Source of the DNA: a bacterium UBA4637
GTDB taxonomy: Bacteria; Bacteroidota; Bacteroidia; Bacteroidales; Bacteroidaceae
Reading direction: 5' to 3'
DNA length: 25,208 nt
NCBI GenBank assembly: GCA_002405875.1
Contig: DHMR01000078.1
Location: 21,865-47,072 of the forward strand
How positions within the stretch are numbered: the stretch's first letter is position 1; every line of letters starts with the position of its first letter. Under the pieces are notes generated by a model. The model searched no databases and was not told the DNA's origin. It worked only from the letters and a program-made list of their open reading frames with translations. The position numbers were made by a program, and so were the translations under genes. Shown here in pieces: positions 22,975 through 25,208 of the stretch.

Positions 22975-24627
22975 ATGAAAAGAATTTACAATTCATTGAC
23001 AGCATTCGCGATGCTACTCCTTGCATCAAGCTGTTCAGAAAGTATCGAACAACTGGTTGGAGGTTCCGACTTGGAACCAACAACATCAGCTATGACAACT
23101 CCAAGGTTGAGCACCTACCAAGCGCCGACCTACCCGGACGACTATGCCTCCATAGCCAGTTGGGACCAACGAGGCATCTGGAACTTAGCCAACGTACATG
23201 ACCCAACCGTCATGAAAGCTGACGACGGCTATTATTATATGTATCAGACCGATGCTTCCTACGGCAACTCGATGGACACCCATGGTCACTTCTTCTGCCG
23301 CAAGAGCAAGGACTTGGTCAACTGGACATGGGTAGGTTCCACCATGAGAAGACAACCAGCTTGGGTTTCCCAAAAGATAAACGAATATAGAGCCAAGGAA
23401 GGACTCGCCCCCATCAAGAAATTCCGTTATGGATTCTGGGCACCATGCGCCAGAAAAGTAAGAAATGGTCTTTATAGAATGTACTATTGCATCGTGGTAG
23501 ATAACTATATCGGCAATGGCAAATATGCTGACACAAGCAACTTTGACAACACTTGGTCTGAAAGAGCCTTCATCGGGCTCATGGAGACATCCGACCCAGC
23601 CAGCAACAAATGGGTAGATAAAGGCATGGTAACATGCTCATCCACCGACAAAGGCTTTAACTGGTATCGCAATGGGCTGGGCGACTGGAACGCTTACTTC
23701 AAATACAACGCCATCGACCCATCCTATATCATCTGTCCAGATGGAAAGCACTACCTTGTTTATGGCTCCTGGCATTCAGGCATTGTCGCCATGCGCCTCA
23801 ACCCAGACACAGGCATGCCATACTATGGACTAGGAGACCCATGGGGAGACATCAGCAATTATGGCAAACGAATCTACACCCGTAATGTAAACAGCCGTTG
23901 GCAAGCCTCCGAGGCTCCAGAGATAGTTTACCACGATGGCTATTACTATCTCTTCTTGGCTTATGACGAACTATCGGTAGCTTACAACACTCGTGTGTTA
24001 AGAGCCAAAAACATAGAAGGGCCTTACTATGGGAAAGATGGTAGAGATTGTACCAACAAGGGCGGAGAGGCCTACCCTATCCTGACCCATCCCTACAAAT
24101 TCAACAACAGCCCTGGATGGGTCGGCATCTCTCACTGCGCTGTATTCGACGATGGCAATGGCAACTGGTATTACTCCTCACAAGGTCGTCTCCCTGCTGG
24201 CACGAACGGCAACCCATACAGCAACGCACTCATGATGGGTCAGATACGTTCCATCCGCTGGACCCAAGACGGATGGCCTGTGGTAATGCCTGAAAGATAC
24301 GGCAACGTTCCACAACTCACAATCCTCGAAAGCGAATTGAAAGGTACATGGGAAAACATAACCATGAAATACAACTTCGGGCAACAATGCGTTTCGGAAA
24401 GTATGACATTGGGTAGCGGTCACAAGATTACCGCAGGATTCCATGCAGGTGGCAGATGGAGCTACGACAAAGCCAATGGAATCCTCTATATAGACGGAAT
24501 ACCTATGTATCTACAAAGAGAATGCGATTGGGAAGCCAATCCTCGCAAATACACCATTGTATATTCTGGTCTCAGCAACTACAACAGTGTCAGAAATAGA
24601 AAGACCTATTGGGGTAAAAAGAATTAG
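22975..24627 (+). CDS. GH43 family arabinanase-like lipoprotein
   Basis: A 550-residue protein with a lipoprotein signal (MKRIYNSLTAFAMLLLASSC, lipobox LASSC), so it should be anchored to a membrane and may be surface exposed. Residues 65-440 fit a five-bladed GH43 beta-propeller. The catalytic triad is visible: the general-base Asp in NVHDPTVM (near 76), the pKa-modulating Asp in NAIDPSYI (near 248) and the general-acid Glu in ASEAPEIVYH (near 313). GWVGISHCAVF (near 385) matches the conserved His region of endo-alpha-1,5-L-arabinanases. Residues 450-550 form a small beta-rich C-terminal domain found in long Bacteroidetes arabinanases. Arabinan breakdown is likely, but GH43 specificities vary and no SusC/SusD pair or other glycan-use gene is in the window to confirm it. 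Confidence 0.88.
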   Translation: MKRIYNSLTAFAMLLLASSCSESIEQLVGGSDLEPTTSAMTTPRLSTYQAPTYPDDYASIASWDQRGIWNLANVHDPTVMKADDGYYYMYQTDASYGNSMDTHGHFFCRKSKDLVNWTWVGSTMRRQPAWVSQKINEYRAKEGLAPIKKFRYGFWAPCARKVRNGLYRMYYCIVVDNYIGNGKYADTSNFDNTWSERAFIGLMETSDPASNKWVDKGMVTCSSTDKGFNWYRNGLGDWNAYFKYNAIDPSYIICPDGKHYLVYGSWHSGIVAMRLNPDTGMPYYGLGDPWGDISNYGKRIYTRNVNSRWQASEAPEIVYHDGYYYLFLAYDELSVAYNTRVLRAKNIEGPYYGKDGRDCTNKGGEAYPILTHPYKFNNSPGWVGISHCAVFDDGNGNWYYSSQGRLPAGTNGNPYSNALMMGQIRSIRWTQDGWPVVMPERYGNVPQLTILESELKGTWENITMKYNFGQQCVSESMTLGSGHKITAGFHAGGRWSYDKANGILYIDGIPMYLQRECDWEANPRKYTIVYSGLSNYNSVRNRKTYWGKKN

Positions 24628-24644
24628 CTTCTTACCCCAATAGG
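24605..24644. terminator. Bidirectional-type hairpin between GH43 and radA
   Basis: CCTATTGGGGTAA (24605-24617) pairs perfectly with TTACCCCAATAGG (24632-24644). The GH43 stop codon TAG (24625-24627) lies in the loop, so the left arm is coding sequence. On the minus strand TCTTTCTATTTC follows. The plus-strand side is not T-rich. It probably ends the convergent transcripts of both genes. Confidence 0.6.
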
Positions 24645-24688
24645 CGATTAGTCAAACAAAAATACAATTTAAGGCGATTAGCCAAACA
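24642..24688. repeat. 30-base-period direct repeat at the 3' end of radA
   Basis: AGGCGATTAGTCAAACA (24642-24658) and AGGCGATTAGCCAAACA (24672-24688) differ at one base in 17 and are 30 bases apart. The second copy spans the radA stop codon (24678-24680) and its last codons, so the first is a duplicate of the gene end. Confidence 0.8.
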
Positions 24689-25208
24689 GACATCTCAGCG
24701 CTTCCTCCACCTTCCTCACCGGATGAATCTCTATCTGGTACTTGGAGTGGTCGAAGCCCGAGAAGTTGTATTTCGGAATGATGATGTGCTGGAAACCCAG
24801 TTTCTCAGCCTCGGCGATACGCTGTTCGATGCGACTCACAGGACGTACCTCGCCACTCAGACCGACCTCGCCACACATACACCAACCAGCCTCTATCGCC
24901 GTATCGACATTACTGCTGAGCACGGCGGCAATCACACTGAGATCCATCGCCAAGTCGGTGACCCTCAATCCACCTGCGATATTGAGGAAGACATCCTTCT
25001 GCATCAACTTGAAGCCCACTCGCTTCTCCAGCACCGCCAAAAGCATGTTCAAGCGACGCTGGTCAAAACCTGTGGCTGAACGTTGTGGCGTTCCGTATGC
25101 CGCCGTGGAAACCAAGGCCTGGGTCTCCACCAAGAAGGGACGAACGCCCTCAATGGCACTACTGATAGCAACACCCGAAAGTCCATCATGGTCTTCGGTC
25201 AGCAACAG
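24678..25208 (-). CDS. radA: DNA repair protein RadA, C-terminal part (cut by window edge)
   Basis: The visible 176 codons (the reading frame runs through base 25208) are the C-terminal Lon-protease-like domain of RadA/Sms, a hexameric helicase that drives branch migration in recombination. Typical segments are EGVRPFLVETQALVS, YGTPQRSATGFDQRRLNMLLAVLEKR, DVFLNIAGGLRVTDLAMDLSV and GEVGLSGEVRPVSRIEQRI. The zinc finger, RecA-like ATPase core and KNRFG motif lie outside the window. The ATG at 25205 is internal and not the true start. It converges on the GH43 gene. Confidence 0.95.
   Translation of the reverse strand: MLLTEDHDGLSGVAISSAIEGVRPFLVETQALVSTAAYGTPQRSATGFDQRRLNMLLAVLEKRVGFKLMQKDVFLNIAGGLRVTDLAMDLSVIAAVLSSNVDTAIEAGWCMCGEVGLSGEVRPVSRIEQRIAEAEKLGFQHIIIPKYNFSGFDHSKYQIEIHPVRKVEEALRCLFG

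Overview
The window looks like a chromosome segment of a gut or oral Bacteroidales species of the Prevotella/Segatella type. This is inferred from gene content: DUF4835 (PorD-like) and DUF3127 proteins, a dnaN-exonuclease-coaBC-DUF4835-recN gene string, large secreted proteins ending in short Por-secretion-tail-like sequences, and promoters fitting the Bacteroidetes TTTG-N19/20-TAnnTTTG consensus. Species was not determined by any search.

Layout. (1) 1-1261: the tail of an unidentified gene and an MFS transporter, then a 478-base spacer with two repeat structures. (2) 1593-7420: an accessory block of two paralogous units in the order small acidic protein, large secreted protein, terminator, large secreted protein, small acidic protein. 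(3) 7589-8056, minus strand: a DUF3127 protein with an SSB-like acidic tip, divergent from (4) 8258-15756: a tight plus-strand operon of dnaN, a DEDDh exonuclease, coaBC, DUF4835/porD, recN and a secreted degenerate-protease/TPR protein. It has a perfect Bacteroidetes promoter at 8181-8212 and a canonical terminator at 15766-15798. (5) 15795-16125: a decayed 5' fragment of a secreted-protein gene and a minus-strand tRNA-Arg(TCT). (6) 16330-18197, minus strand: a TlpA-like thioredoxin lipid-independent periplasmic protein and queC. (7) 18413-22583, minus strand: a third large secreted protein followed by a third small acidic protein. (8) 22975-24627: a GH43 arabinanase-like lipoprotein. (9) 24678-25208: the C-terminal part of RadA, running off the window.

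How the parts fit. The central operon combines replication and repair (clamp, exonuclease, RecN; RadA and the SSB-tipped DUF3127 protein lie nearby) with coenzyme A synthesis and an envelope/secretion-associated protein. The most unusual content is the repeated association of a 67-92 residue cytosolic-looking acidic protein, N-terminal pattern K-x-Y-x-x-P-x-[IA]-x-V, with a large exported multidomain protein carrying a Por-tail-like C-terminus. It occurs three times here, and a relic of the large-gene 5' end lies elsewhere in the window. I do not know a described function for the small proteins. Several genes are also followed directly by 29-30 base direct duplications near their stop codons.
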